A stretch of 60,887 nt of DNA from an uncultured Methylophaga sp. (lineage in GTDB: Bacteria > Pseudomonadota > Gammaproteobacteria > Nitrosococcales > Methylophagaceae), in contig CAJXKF010000010.1 of NCBI GenBank assembly GCA_913055695.1, positions 1 through 60,887 on the forward strand, in the 5' to 3' direction. The notes beneath the pieces are model-generated. The model was given only the letters and a program-made list of their open reading frames with translations, was not told where the DNA came from and ran no database searches. Of the stretch, positions 27,697-35,915 are shown one piece after another. The translations under genes were made by a program, and so were the position numbers. Every line of letters starts with the position of its first letter. Position 1 is the first letter of the stretch.

Positions 27697-28212
27697 GTGA
27701 TTGATAAAGACGGCTTCAGGCCTAATGTGGGGATCATACTCTGCAATGAAGACAATCAGGTGCTATGGGCACAGCGTGCGCAACATGATTCTTGGCAGTT
27801 CCCACAGGGCGGCATAAAAGCACATGAAACGCCGGAGCAGGCAGCTTACCGTGAACTGATGGAAGAAGTCGGTCTGTCACCGCAACATGTTGAACTGCTG
27901 GCGTCGACCCGTGGCTGGTTGCGCTATCGACTGCCCAAGCGTTACCTGCGCTATGGCAATAAACCCTTATGTATCGGCCAGAAACAGCGCTGGTTCCTGA
28001 TGCGATTTACCGGTCAGGAGCAAGATGTCCGTCTTGACCTGCATGAAAAGCCGGAGTTTGATGACTGGCGTTGGGTCGATTACTGGACGCCGGTGGAAGA
28101 AATCGTGTTTTTCAAGCGCCGGGTTTACGAAAGAGCGCTGCATGAGTTCGCCCCGATCCTGTTTCCTGAATACCGCCGCCGGCCTAACCGTGGTCAGAAA
28201 TCCAGCGGTTAG
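27697..28212 (+). CDS. rppH: RNA pyrophosphohydrolase
   Basis: RppH removes pyrophosphate from 5'-triphosphate mRNA ends and so triggers RNase E decay. The 171-residue Nudix protein begins [17 protein letters not shown], as E. coli RppH does. It contains the Nudix box [22 protein letters not shown] with intact Glu residues. Start is GTG at 27697, fixed by this conserved N-terminus. Its stop and the argA stop share four bases. Confidence 0.96.
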   Translation: MIDKDGFRPNVGIILCNEDNQVLWAQRAQHDSWQFPQGGIKAHETPEQAAYRELMEEVGLSPQHVELLASTRGWLRYRLPKRYLRYGNKPLCIGQKQRWFLMRFTGQEQDVRLDLHEKPEFDDWRWVDYWTPVEEIVFFKRRVYERALHEFAPILFPEYRRRPNRGQKSSG

Positions 28213-29510
28213 GCCAGCTGTTTGCGAAACACCCTCGAATTACGCTGATAGTTATATAGCGCCTGTTTGGCGACCGGCAGATCACTGATTTCAGCCGGTT
28301 TGAAGCCATGCTCCAGAAACCAGTGTGCAGTCTGTGTGGTGAGCACGTAGAGCGACTCGATGCCCGCGTTAATGGCGGTCTGCTCCAGAGAGGCCAGAAG
28401 CTGTTTACCTCTGCCTTTGCTCTGATAATTGCCGGACACCGCCAGACAGGCGAGTTCTGCCATATTGTTTTCCGGGTATGGATACAGCGCTGCGCAGGCG
28501 ACCACCGTGCCATCACGTTCCATGACCGTGAAATGATCGATTTCACGTTCCAGCAGCTCCCTCGAACGTTTCACGAGGGTGCCGTTGGCTTCCAGCGGTT
28601 GCAGCAGCTCAAGAATACCGACCACGTCTTCAATACTGGCCTGGCGGGTTGTTTCGAAAGAAGTCGCAGATAGCAGCGTGCCGGCACCGTCACGGCTGAA
28701 CAGTTCCTGCAGCAAAGCGCCGTCCTGTGCTCTGTCGAGCAAATGCACCCGACGCACACCGGATTCGCAGGCTCTGGCCGCAGCAGCCAGCGATGGATGC
28801 GCATCGAGATTATTGCGGGCCTGGCTCAGCGTCATTTCCCGCGGCAGATCTCGGTTGCTGGAGCCGATGAAAATCAGCTTGTCAGCATGTAAAGACACCG
28901 CAACGGCAGTCGCAATCGCTTCCGAGGATAGATTGAAGATTTCACCGGTCAAAGAATAACCCAGCGGTGGTAACAGCACGATGTTGCCGAGTCCCAGTTG
29001 CTGGTTGATGCCGTCCACATCAATGCGGCGTACTTCGCCGGTATGGCCCAGATCGATACCATCAATAATGCCGGCGGGGCGGGCGGTGACCAGGTTACCG
29101 CTGGTACAGCGGATACGGGCATCAGCCATCGGTGTATGCGGCAGGCCGAAAGACAATTTGGATTCGATATCCAGTCTTAATTTTCCGATCACCGCCTTGG
29201 CAATCTTGAGGCTGGCATCGTCGGTCACCCGCAGGCCACGATGGTAATGCACTTCGATGGCCTGCTGTTCGCACCGGGCTTCGATTTGTGGACGGGCACC
29301 ATAGGCCAGCACCAGCTTGATACCCAGACTGCTGAGGATGGCAATATCGTGCAGCAGAGGATCGAAACCGTCGCTGTCGATGGTCTCACCATCAAAAGCG
29401 ATGACAAAAGTGGCACCGCGGTGAGCGTGAATGTAAGGCGCAGCCGTGCGGAACCAACTGGTGGTGGTCGCCAGGTTCTGGTGATTATTCATCGGTTGCG
29501 CGTCATTCAT
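28209..29510 (-). CDS. argA: N-acetylglutamate synthase
   Basis: ArgA makes N-acetylglutamate, the first step of arginine synthesis. The 433-residue protein has the N-terminal amino-acid-kinase-like regulatory domain ([39 protein letters not shown]). A C-terminal GNAT domain ends with [23 protein letters not shown], the acetyl-CoA loop, and [16 protein letters not shown]. This bipartite form is typical of gammaproteobacterial ArgA. A second ATG lies at residue 7 (MNNHQN). Confidence 0.96.
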   Translation of the reverse strand: MNDAQPMNNHQNLATTTSWFRTAAPYIHAHRGATFVIAFDGETIDSDGFDPLLHDIAILSSLGIKLVLAYGARPQIEARCEQQAIEVHYHRGLRVTDDASLKIAKAVIGKLRLDIESKLSFGLPHTPMADARIRCTSGNLVTARPAGIIDGIDLGHTGEVRRIDVDGINQQLGLGNIVLLPPLGYSLTGEIFNLSSEAIATAVAVSLHADKLIFIGSSNRDLPREMTLSQARNNLDAHPSLAAAARACESGVRRVHLLDRAQDGALLQELFSRDGAGTLLSATSFETTRQASIEDVVGILELLQPLEANGTLVKRSRELLEREIDHFTVMERDGTVVACAALYPYPENNMAELACLAVSGNYQSKGRGKQLLASLEQTAINAGIESLYVLTTQTAHWFLEHGFKPAEISDLPVAKQALYNYQRNSRVFRKQLA

Positions 29511-29639
29511 AGGCTTCTTTTTATCGCAGACTCAGCACGCTTGCCAAGTGTCGTGTAAAATTTAGGGATCAAAAGACAACATATTTAAAGCGCGATCATA
29601 GCATTACGCGTTAAATTTCAGATTTTTGGAGTGTACAGC

Positions 29640-31493
29640 ATGCCTCAATATCGTTCTAAAACGTCCACTGCCGGCCGCAATATGGCGGGTGCCCGCGCCT
29701 TATGGCGGGCGACGGGAATGAAAGACGATGATTTCAACAAACCGATCATCGCGATTGCCAACTCCTTCACCCAGTTCGTACCGGGCCATGTTCACCTGAA
29801 AGATCTGGGGCAACTGGTGGCCCGCGAAATCGAGCGTGCCGGTGGTGTGGCCAAAGAGTTCAACACCATTGCAGTCGATGACGGTATTGCCATGGGCCAC
29901 AGCGGTATGCTCTACAGCTTGCCGTCCCGTGACATCATCGCCGATTCGGTCGAATACATGGTCAATGCCCACTGTGCTGATGCGCTGGTCTGCATTTCCA
30001 ACTGCGACAAAATCACGCCGGGGATGCTGATGGCGGCGATGCGCCTCAATATTCCGGTGATTTTCGTTTCCGGCGGTCCGATGGAAGCCGGTAAAACCAA
30101 ACTGGCGGGTAAAGACGTCAAGCTGGATCTGGTCGATGCCATGGTGCAGGCGGCTGACGATAAGGTGAGCGATGAAGATGTCGCCCAGGTTGAACGCAGC
30201 GCCTGCCCGACCTGTGGCTCCTGCTCCGGTATGTTTACAGCGAATTCCATGAACTGTCTGACTGAAGCGCTGGGTCTCTCACTGCCCGGTAACGGTTCCT
30301 TGCTCGCGACCCATGCCGATCGTGAAGCGCTGTTCCTGGAAGCAGGACGTCGTATTGTCGATCTGGCCAAGCGCTATTACGAAAACGATGAAGACGATGT
30401 CTTACCGCGTGCGATTGCGACCAAGTCCGCCTTTGAAAATGCAATTGCGCTGGATATTGCGATGGGCGGTTCCACCAATACCGTATTGCACCTGCTGGCC
30501 GCGGCCAACGAGGCGGAGGTTGATTTCACCATGGCTGATATCGACCGTATGTCCCGCAAGATTCCGAATCTGTGTAAAGTCGCGCCGGCTACCAATAAAT
30601 ACCATATGGAAGACGTACACCGTGCCGGTGGTGTGGTTGCGATTCTGGGTGAGCTGGCTGCAGGTGGGCTTCTGCATACCGATGTGCCGACTGTTCACAG
30701 CAAAACCATGGCGGACGGTCTGGCACAGTGGGATATCAAACGCAGTCAGTATGAAGCCGCGCAGCTGCGTTATCTGGCGGGCCCTGCTGGGATTCCGAGC
30801 CAGGTCGCTTTCAGTCAGGACTGCCGCTGGCCGGAACTGGATCTGGACCGTGAAAATGGCTGTATCCGTGATATTGAACATGCCTATAGCAAGGATGGCG
30901 GTCTCGCCGTACTTTACGGCAATCTCGCTGAAGACGGCTGTATCGTCAAAACGGCCGGTGTAGATGAATCCATTCTGACCTTCTCCGGTCCTGCCAGGAT
31001 TTTTGAATCGCAGGATGCCGCGGTCGCCGGTATTCTCGGTGGTGCCATTAAAGAGGGCGATGTGGTACTGATCCGCTACGAAGGACCGAAAGGTGGGCCC
31101 GGTATGCAGGAGATGCTGTACCCGACCAGTTACCTCAAATCCAAAGGTCTGGGTAAAGCCTGTGCACTGTTGACCGATGGCCGTTTCTCCGGCGGTACCT
31201 CAGGACTGTCGATTGGCCACGCTTCACCGGAAGCGGCAGAAGGCGGCAATATCGGCCTGGTGGAAGAGGGCGATATCATCCATATCGATATTCCGCACCG
31301 TAAGATCAATGTGGATCTGACTGATGAAGAACTGGCCCACCGGCGTGCCAAAATGGAAGCCCGGGGTGAAAATGCCTGGAAACCGGTGGCGCGCGAGCGC
31401 ACTGTAAGTCTGGCACTGCAGGCCTATGCGGCATTGACCACTTCTGCAGCCAAGGGCGCGGTCCGTGATGTGGAGCAACTGAAACGCCGCTAA
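29640..31493 (+). CDS. ilvD: Dihydroxyacid dehydratase
   Basis: IlvD dehydrates 2,3-dihydroxy acids to 2-oxo acids in isoleucine and valine synthesis. The 617-residue enzyme has the family start [26 protein letters not shown] and the Fe-S cysteines in [11 protein letters not shown] and [20 protein letters not shown]. The C-terminal [16 protein letters not shown] is also present. I choose the ATG at 29640, with GGAG 8 bp upstream. An in-frame GTG at 29631 is less likely. It stands alone, and a repeat-rich region follows. Confidence 0.97.
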   Translation: MPQYRSKTSTAGRNMAGARALWRATGMKDDDFNKPIIAIANSFTQFVPGHVHLKDLGQLVAREIERAGGVAKEFNTIAVDDGIAMGHSGMLYSLPSRDIIADSVEYMVNAHCADALVCISNCDKITPGMLMAAMRLNIPVIFVSGGPMEAGKTKLAGKDVKLDLVDAMVQAADDKVSDEDVAQVERSACPTCGSCSGMFTANSMNCLTEALGLSLPGNGSLLATHADREALFLEAGRRIVDLAKRYYENDEDDVLPRAIATKSAFENAIALDIAMGGSTNTVLHLLAAANEAEVDFTMADIDRMSRKIPNLCKVAPATNKYHMEDVHRAGGVVAILGELAAGGLLHTDVPTVHSKTMADGLAQWDIKRSQYEAAQLRYLAGPAGIPSQVAFSQDCRWPELDLDRENGCIRDIEHAYSKDGGLAVLYGNLAEDGCIVKTAGVDESILTFSGPARIFESQDAAVAGILGGAIKEGDVVLIRYEGPKGGPGMQEMLYPTSYLKSKGLGKACALLTDGRFSGGTSGLSIGHASPEAAEGGNIGLVEEGDIIHIDIPHRKINVDLTDEELAHRRAKMEARGENAWKPVARERTVSLALQAYAALTTSAAKGAVRDVEQLKRR

Positions 31494-31503
31494 TACGGGT
31501 ATT

Positions 31504-31704
31504 TAACCACAGAGGCACAGAGCGTAATCATTATTCTCTGTGTAAGCTCTCAACGTTGGGTTACAGGCTGCAAATCAATCCTCAGATGACGCAGATGAAC
31601 GCTGATTTTTCTGTAGGGAGCTTAATCGGTGCGAATCCGCGTCATCTGCGGATTAGGCTTAAGTATAGCGGCTATAAACCTCTGTTCTCTGTGCCTCTGT
31701 GCTT
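31504..31704. repeat. Nested inverted-repeat intergenic element of a widely dispersed type
   Basis: Outer arms CACAGAGGCACAGAG (31508-31522) and CTCTGTGCCTCTGTG (31687-31701) are perfect complements. Inside them, 31577-31597 and 31634-31654 form a second, 21-column arm pair with three mismatches around CAGATGACGC. Both motifs resemble intergenic sequences known to recur in many unrelated bacterial genomes, where they yield spurious ORFs reading HLR or MTQMNAD. No transposase is present. The element fills the ilvD-ABC transporter gap, which has no other gene. I consider the short ORFs here spurious. Confidence 0.75.
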
Positions 31705-31721
31705 CAATCAAATCCAAAAAA

Positions 31722-33506
31722 TCAAACCTGCTGAGCGTAGAGTTTCTGGTACAAGCCCTCCTGCTGAATCAGAGAGTCATGATCTCCCTCAGCGATAATA
31801 TCGCCGCCATCAAACACCACCACCCGATCGGCCTGACGCACCGCGCTGAGCCGGTGGGCGATGATGATCGTGGTGCGGTCCTGTAGATACTGTTCCAGCG
31901 CCATATGCAGGTGATATTCGGTTTCGCTGTCAAGCGCCGAGGTGGCCTCGTCCAGCACCACCACGCTGGGATTAATCAATGCCATTCTGGCAATCGCCAG
32001 TCGCTGGCGCTGGCCGCCGGAGAGTTTGACCCCGGCACGGCCGATAATGGTATCGAGCTTCTTGGGCATGGCGATAATGACATCTTCCAACTGGGCAATC
32101 CTGATCGCTTCCCACACGGCTTCATCGGAATAATCACGACCCATGGTGATGTTTTGCCTGACGCTATCATTAAACAGGGCCGGCGCCTGCAGCACGGTCG
32201 CAACATGCTCGCGCACGGTTTCCAGACCGATATCGCTGACCGCGACGTCATTGAAATACACCATGCCTTTGTCAGCCGGATACAGGCCCAGCAGCACATT
32301 GACCAGCGTGGATTTGCCGGCCCCGCTGGCACCGACCAGTGCCACTTTTTCACCCGCTTTGATATTGAGTGAAACGCCGTTGAGCACTTTGTTGTTGTCG
32401 TCGTATTTAAAGTGCAAATCCTCAATCCGGATACTGCTGGCCTGACCCGGCACAAAGGGATTGATTTTGTCGGGATAGCGCTCTTCTTCTTTCATCGAGA
32501 ACAGGGTGTTGAGTCGACCCACCGCGGCGCCGGCGGCATAGAAGGAGTACTGAATATTGAGGATCTCCTGAACCGGACTCATCATGAACCAGAGATAGCC
32601 GAACACGGCAAACATCTGACCGATGGAGAGGTCCGAGAACACCACCATAAACATGCTGACAGCGCGGAAGACATCAAAGCCGAACAGGAAAATCACAAAT
32701 GAGAAACGGTTGGCGGCATCACTTCGCCAGGCAAATTCGGAAGCATGCTGGCGCACATTGCGGGCATTATCAATGACCCGGCGCAGATAGTGCTTCTCAC
32801 GGTTGGCGGTCCGGATTTGCTGCACTGCATCCAGCGTTTCGGTGAGGCTCTGCTGGAAAATCTCAAAGGCCGAGTTCTCTTTTTTCTTCAGCGCTTTAAC
32901 GTGTTTACCCACCACCATGGTGAAATAAATCACAAGGGGGTTCATAAACAGGATCAATAAAGCCAGCTGCCAGTGCAGAAACAGCAGAATGATGGCTGTC
33001 CCCAGAATACTGAGTACCGCCACGATAAAACGGCTGATGGTATTGCCGATGAAATTATCAATCACCTCGATATCGGTCACAAAATGGGAGGCAATACCGG
33101 CGCTGCCACGGGTTTCGTATTCACTGATGGCAATGCGACCCAGACGTTTAATCAGCTTGTGCCGGATGCGGAAAGTGATACGTTTGGCGATCAGGGTGAA
33201 ATAACGTGACTGGGCCACATTAAGCACCAGTGAGATCACACGCAGAATCAGCGTGAACAGCAGCACAGCGCTGATAAACAGAACTGGTCCGTGCCATGGT
33301 TCCGGCGTGAACTGCTCGATAAAGTGTACCGTCGGACCTGGCTGGTCCAGCAGCACCTCATCCACCATCAAAGGCAGCAGCAAAGGCACCGGCACCGCGC
33401 AGACCGTAGCCAGAATAGCCAGCAGATTGGCTTTGACCAGGTGTTTTTTATAACCCAGCGCCTGTTTTAATATGCCTTTGAGGTCGTAATTGGTTTCTGT
33501 TGTCAT
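31722..33506 (-). CDS. ABC exporter, fused permease and ATPase (MsbA-like)
   Basis: This 594-residue half-transporter has about six N-terminal membrane helices (roughly 25-320) and a C-terminal ATPase with Walker A LVGASGAGKSTL near 385, signature KLSGGQRQRLAIARM, Walker B SVVVLDEATSALD and IIAHRLSAVRQAD. It would work as a homodimer in the inner membrane. Subfamily and substrate (lipid, peptide or drug) cannot be read from the sequence. It is a single-gene unit and no membrane fusion or outer-membrane partner is nearby. Confidence 0.85.
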   Translation of the reverse strand: MTTETNYDLKGILKQALGYKKHLVKANLLAILATVCAVPVPLLLPLMVDEVLLDQPGPTVHFIEQFTPEPWHGPVLFISAVLLFTLILRVISLVLNVAQSRYFTLIAKRITFRIRHKLIKRLGRIAISEYETRGSAGIASHFVTDIEVIDNFIGNTISRFIVAVLSILGTAIILLFLHWQLALLILFMNPLVIYFTMVVGKHVKALKKKENSAFEIFQQSLTETLDAVQQIRTANREKHYLRRVIDNARNVRQHASEFAWRSDAANRFSFVIFLFGFDVFRAVSMFMVVFSDLSIGQMFAVFGYLWFMMSPVQEILNIQYSFYAAGAAVGRLNTLFSMKEEERYPDKINPFVPGQASSIRIEDLHFKYDDNNKVLNGVSLNIKAGEKVALVGASGAGKSTLVNVLLGLYPADKGMVYFNDVAVSDIGLETVREHVATVLQAPALFNDSVRQNITMGRDYSDEAVWEAIRIAQLEDVIIAMPKKLDTIIGRAGVKLSGGQRQRLAIARMALINPSVVVLDEATSALDSETEYHLHMALEQYLQDRTTIIIAHRLSAVRQADRVVVFDGGDIIAEGDHDSLIQQEGLYQKLYAQQV

Positions 33507-33675
33507 CTCGCTTGTTTATGTCATCTTTGTCAGATAGACAGCCAGCACCCGCTGTCTTCTTCGGTAGCGATGGCCGGGACTGATTATCCATGCCGTTGAT
33601 ACTTTTATTTTACCCTGATGAGAACAGCAAATCTTGTGGCACTTTGTTTACATCTGAATTTTGAAAGGTGGAAGG

Positions 33676-34086
33676 ATGAGTGAGACGCGAACAGACTGTA
33701 TACCCGGCAGTCAGGCAAAAATGTTGCTGATGGAGATTGCCGACTGGGAGTGGGTGACTACGATTGTGTTACATGCCGGCTCGGTATTTGAGTTCAAGGG
33801 ACCCTTTCCCACAGGCAGTGAGGGTCATGGCTTTTATAACCTGCAGGGCGAAATGCCTGGTTTTCATGGTCATCTGAATCTGGAGCTGGTCTCGCATATT
33901 CGCTTTCAGGACAAGCCGCATCGAGGCCGTGAGAGCTATGCTTTTGTGTTCGAAAATGCTGACGACGAGGTCATCTTCAAGGTCTTTCTGGGACGTGATG
34001 AATCAGGTGAGCTGATTGCCTCACAAGTCAGACAATTCAGCGCATTACAGTTGCAATATCAGCAAGGGGCCAAGCATGAACAATAA
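33676..34086 (+). CDS. hutX: HutX-like cytosolic heme carrier
   Basis: The 136-residue protein resembles the HutX/HuvX family: LLMEIADWEWVTTIVLHAGSVFEFKGPFPTG and a central GFYNLQGEMPGFHGHLNLELVSHIRF, ending FKVFLGRDESGELIASQV. HutX passes heme to the degrading enzyme HutZ in Vibrio. The ATG at 33676 with GGTGG just upstream is preferred over the in-frame TTG at 33661. hutZ overlaps its 3' end by 11 bp. HutW, receptor and transport genes are absent here, and no Fur-like site was found upstream. Confidence 0.82.
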   Translation: MSETRTDCIPGSQAKMLLMEIADWEWVTTIVLHAGSVFEFKGPFPTGSEGHGFYNLQGEMPGFHGHLNLELVSHIRFQDKPHRGRESYAFVFENADDEVIFKVFLGRDESGELIASQVRQFSALQLQYQQGAKHEQ

Positions 34087-34606
34087 GGGGCTGGAACAAG
34101 AAATCCGCGATGAGATTCTGCGCCATGTCACTCAGCGCCAATCGCTGATGTTGTCATCACTGGATGAGTCAGGCTTGCCCTATGCCTCCTATGCGCCATT
34201 TGCGATTGGCGACGATTGTCTTTTTATTCTCATCAGTGAAATCGCAGTACATGCCATCAACCTGCAATTACATCCGCAGGCTTCGGTGCTGATCATTGAA
34301 GATGAAGCCACGGCCGCGGAACTGTTTGCCAGATTACGGGTATTTTATCGGGTTCGTGCAGAATTACTTCAGCCTGACAATACCGACTGGCAACAGGGTA
34401 TAGACTGCCTGCAGCATAAACATGGAGAGCGAATAAACAGTCTCAGTCAGCTGGGGGATTTTAAACTGTTCCGGCTGCATCCTGAGGGCGGACGTTATGT
34501 TAAGGGGTTTGGCAAAGCCTACCGGATTGAAGGTGGCAGCTTAACAGGGGAGCAGCTCTCACACCTGAGAGGGGGCCACATCAAAGATAATAAAAAAGGG
34601 CGCTAA
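34076..34606 (+). CDS. hutZ: HutZ/HugZ-like heme-degrading or heme-binding protein
   Basis: The 176-residue protein belongs to the split-barrel flavin-reductase-like family of HugZ/HutZ. It has SLMLSSLDESGLPYASYAPFA at the start, LHPQASVLIIEDEATAAELFARLRVFYRV in the middle, and a C-terminal FKLFRLHPEGGRYVKGFGKAYRIEG that includes the family's heme-contact region. The start is the ATG at 34076, which overlaps hutX by 11 bp; the longer frame from 34016 lies inside hutX. The stop codon falls in the loop of the following terminator. Confidence 0.85.
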   Translation: MNNKGLEQEIRDEILRHVTQRQSLMLSSLDESGLPYASYAPFAIGDDCLFILISEIAVHAINLQLHPQASVLIIEDEATAAELFARLRVFYRVRAELLQPDNTDWQQGIDCLQHKHGERINSLSQLGDFKLFRLHPEGGRYVKGFGKAYRIEGGSLTGEQLSHLRGGHIKDNKKGR

Positions 34607-34615
34607 ACGCCCTTT
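34595..34615. terminator. Bidirectional terminator between hutZ and the SH3 gene
   Basis: Stem AAAGGGCG/CGCCCTTT has a 5-nt loop. The plus strand continues CTT, and the minus strand continues with a TTTTTTATT run. It serves both convergent genes. Confidence 0.85.
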
Positions 34616-34625
34616 CTTGGTGAGA

Positions 34626-35300
34626 TCAGAGACTACCCCAGCTGTCTTTTTTACGAACCCGTAACCTGGGCAGAATCAGGCCCAGAAAAATACCGGAAAA
34701 CAGCACGGCGGCTCCGACCAGGAACCAGCTACGGGTGCTGTTATCTTTGAGCGCATTATTTTCTAGTACCAGAGACTGGTTTTTGTGATCAATCTGCTGC
34801 AGCTTCTCTTTCAGCTGACGGTTCTCATTTTCCAGTGCCACCGCATTGGAGGCTGTGCGGCGCAGATCATCCAGTTCCTTGCTAAGCCGCTGTGATTTTT
34901 CACGCAGGCTCAGATTCTGGGTATCAACATCACTGTTCTGGTTGCTGAGCGCAGCAATTTCTTCTTTGTATCTGGAGATTTCCAGTTCCAGATTGGCAAC
35001 GCGCTGCTGGCTGGCTTCCAGCTGATCGCGGGCGCTGGGGCTGTTGCTGAGATAACGGGTCAGAACCCAGCCCTCAACACCTTCAGCAGTTCGGACTTTG
35101 GAATAACCATTAGGATCCGTTTCCAACACATCCAGACGGGTGCCCGACTCCAGCATCTTCTTGATGCCGAATTTAATACCCTGGCCACTACGCATGGTGA
35201 TTTCGAGTTCATCAGAGACATAACGAGTCGTTTGTGCCTGACTGAGCGCAGGAAGGCTGAGTGCGGCCAGAAGCAGAGTGCAGCGGATGAAATTTTTCAC
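34626..35300 (-). CDS. SH3-domain, coiled-coil membrane protein (YgiM-like)
   Basis: The 224-residue protein has a signal peptide ending ALSQA and a bacterial SH3 domain (RYVSDELEITMRSGQGIKFGIKKM...GWVLTRYLS). A long coiled coil covers about 88-190, and one C-terminal membrane helix (WFLVGAAVLFSGIFLGLILP) precedes a basic tail. This is the YgiM/TIGR04211-type architecture, with the SH3 domain in the periplasm. SH3 domains of this kind often bind peptidoglycan. The exact role is unknown. Confidence 0.82.
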   Translation of the reverse strand: MKNFIRCTLLLAALSLPALSQAQTTRYVSDELEITMRSGQGIKFGIKKMLESGTRLDVLETDPNGYSKVRTAEGVEGWVLTRYLSNSPSARDQLEASQQRVANLELEISRYKEEIAALSNQNSDVDTQNLSLREKSQRLSKELDDLRRTASNAVALENENRQLKEKLQQIDHKNQSLVLENNALKDNSTRSWFLVGAAVLFSGIFLGLILPRLRVRKKDSWGSL

Positions 35301-35468
35301 GGTGATTCGCTTTGTTGAGATTTAAAGCCGCATTTTAGCAGATGGTTAATGCCCCGCTTCAACAGCAGACGACCGAATTTGCGACTTAATCTTCACAATC
35401 AGTCCCTTCATCAGCCTGTCATATAAGCCTGTTAACGTCGTCGGGCGAAAAAATAAAGGTGTCATGTC

Positions 35469-35903
35469 ATGGATAAGTTAAGAATCATTTTTTTGTGCAC
35501 GGGGAACTCCTGCCGCTCTCAGATGGCTGAAGGCTGGGCCCGTGCGCTGGCCGGTGATGATATTGAGGTCAAGTCTGCCGGTATCGAGGCACATGGTCAG
35601 AATGCGATGGCAATCAGAGTGATGAAAGAGGTCGGTATCGACATTTCGAGACAAGAGTCGATCCGTGTCAATGGTGAGATGCTGGAGTGGGCCGACTTGC
35701 TGGTGACCCTCTGTGATCATGCCGAAGCGCAATGCCCGTTATTAAGTCCACATACTGTCAAAGTACATTTGCCTTTGGCCGACCCCGCCAAAATTCGCGG
35801 AGAAGACCTGGCGTTGCTTGATGAATTTCGCCAAACCCGCGAAAAAGTGCGTCAGCGAGTGGAGTTTGTTATCGAGCAGGTGGCGCTGGAAGCCGCTGTT
35901 TAG
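35469..35903 (+). CDS. ArsC-like low-molecular-weight phosphatase (arsenate reductase family)
   Basis: The 144-residue protein has the P-loop CTGNSCRSQMAEGW near residue 10, later cysteines in LCDHAEAQC near 80-88 and the LPLADPAKI segment. It matches thioredoxin-type arsenate reductases and related protein-tyrosine phosphatases. The Cys pair suggests reductase chemistry, but no arsR, arsB or acr3 gene is nearby, so arsenate reduction is only likely. Upstream is a loose, wrongly spaced Pho-like pair (see rejected items). Confidence 0.75.
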   Translation: MDKLRIIFLCTGNSCRSQMAEGWARALAGDDIEVKSAGIEAHGQNAMAIRVMKEVGIDISRQESIRVNGEMLEWADLLVTLCDHAEAQCPLLSPHTVKVHLPLADPAKIRGEDLALLDEFRQTREKVRQRVEFVIEQVALEAAV

Positions 35904-35915
35904 CTGTTTACAGCA

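Noticed and set aside
31556-31886. Plus-strand ORFs in the ilvD-ABC transporter gap
   Set aside because: They read MTQMNAD/HLR-type sequence typical of the dispersed repeat and run into the antisense of the transporter gene.
33507-33675. Fur box before hutX
   Set aside because: No GATAATGATAATCATTATC-like sequence is visible on either strand.
35416-35435. CTGTCAT...CTGTTAA pair upstream of the ArsC-like gene as a Pho box
   Set aside because: The spacer is 6 bp rather than 4 and the second half-site is weak, so the helical phasing is wrong for PhoB.
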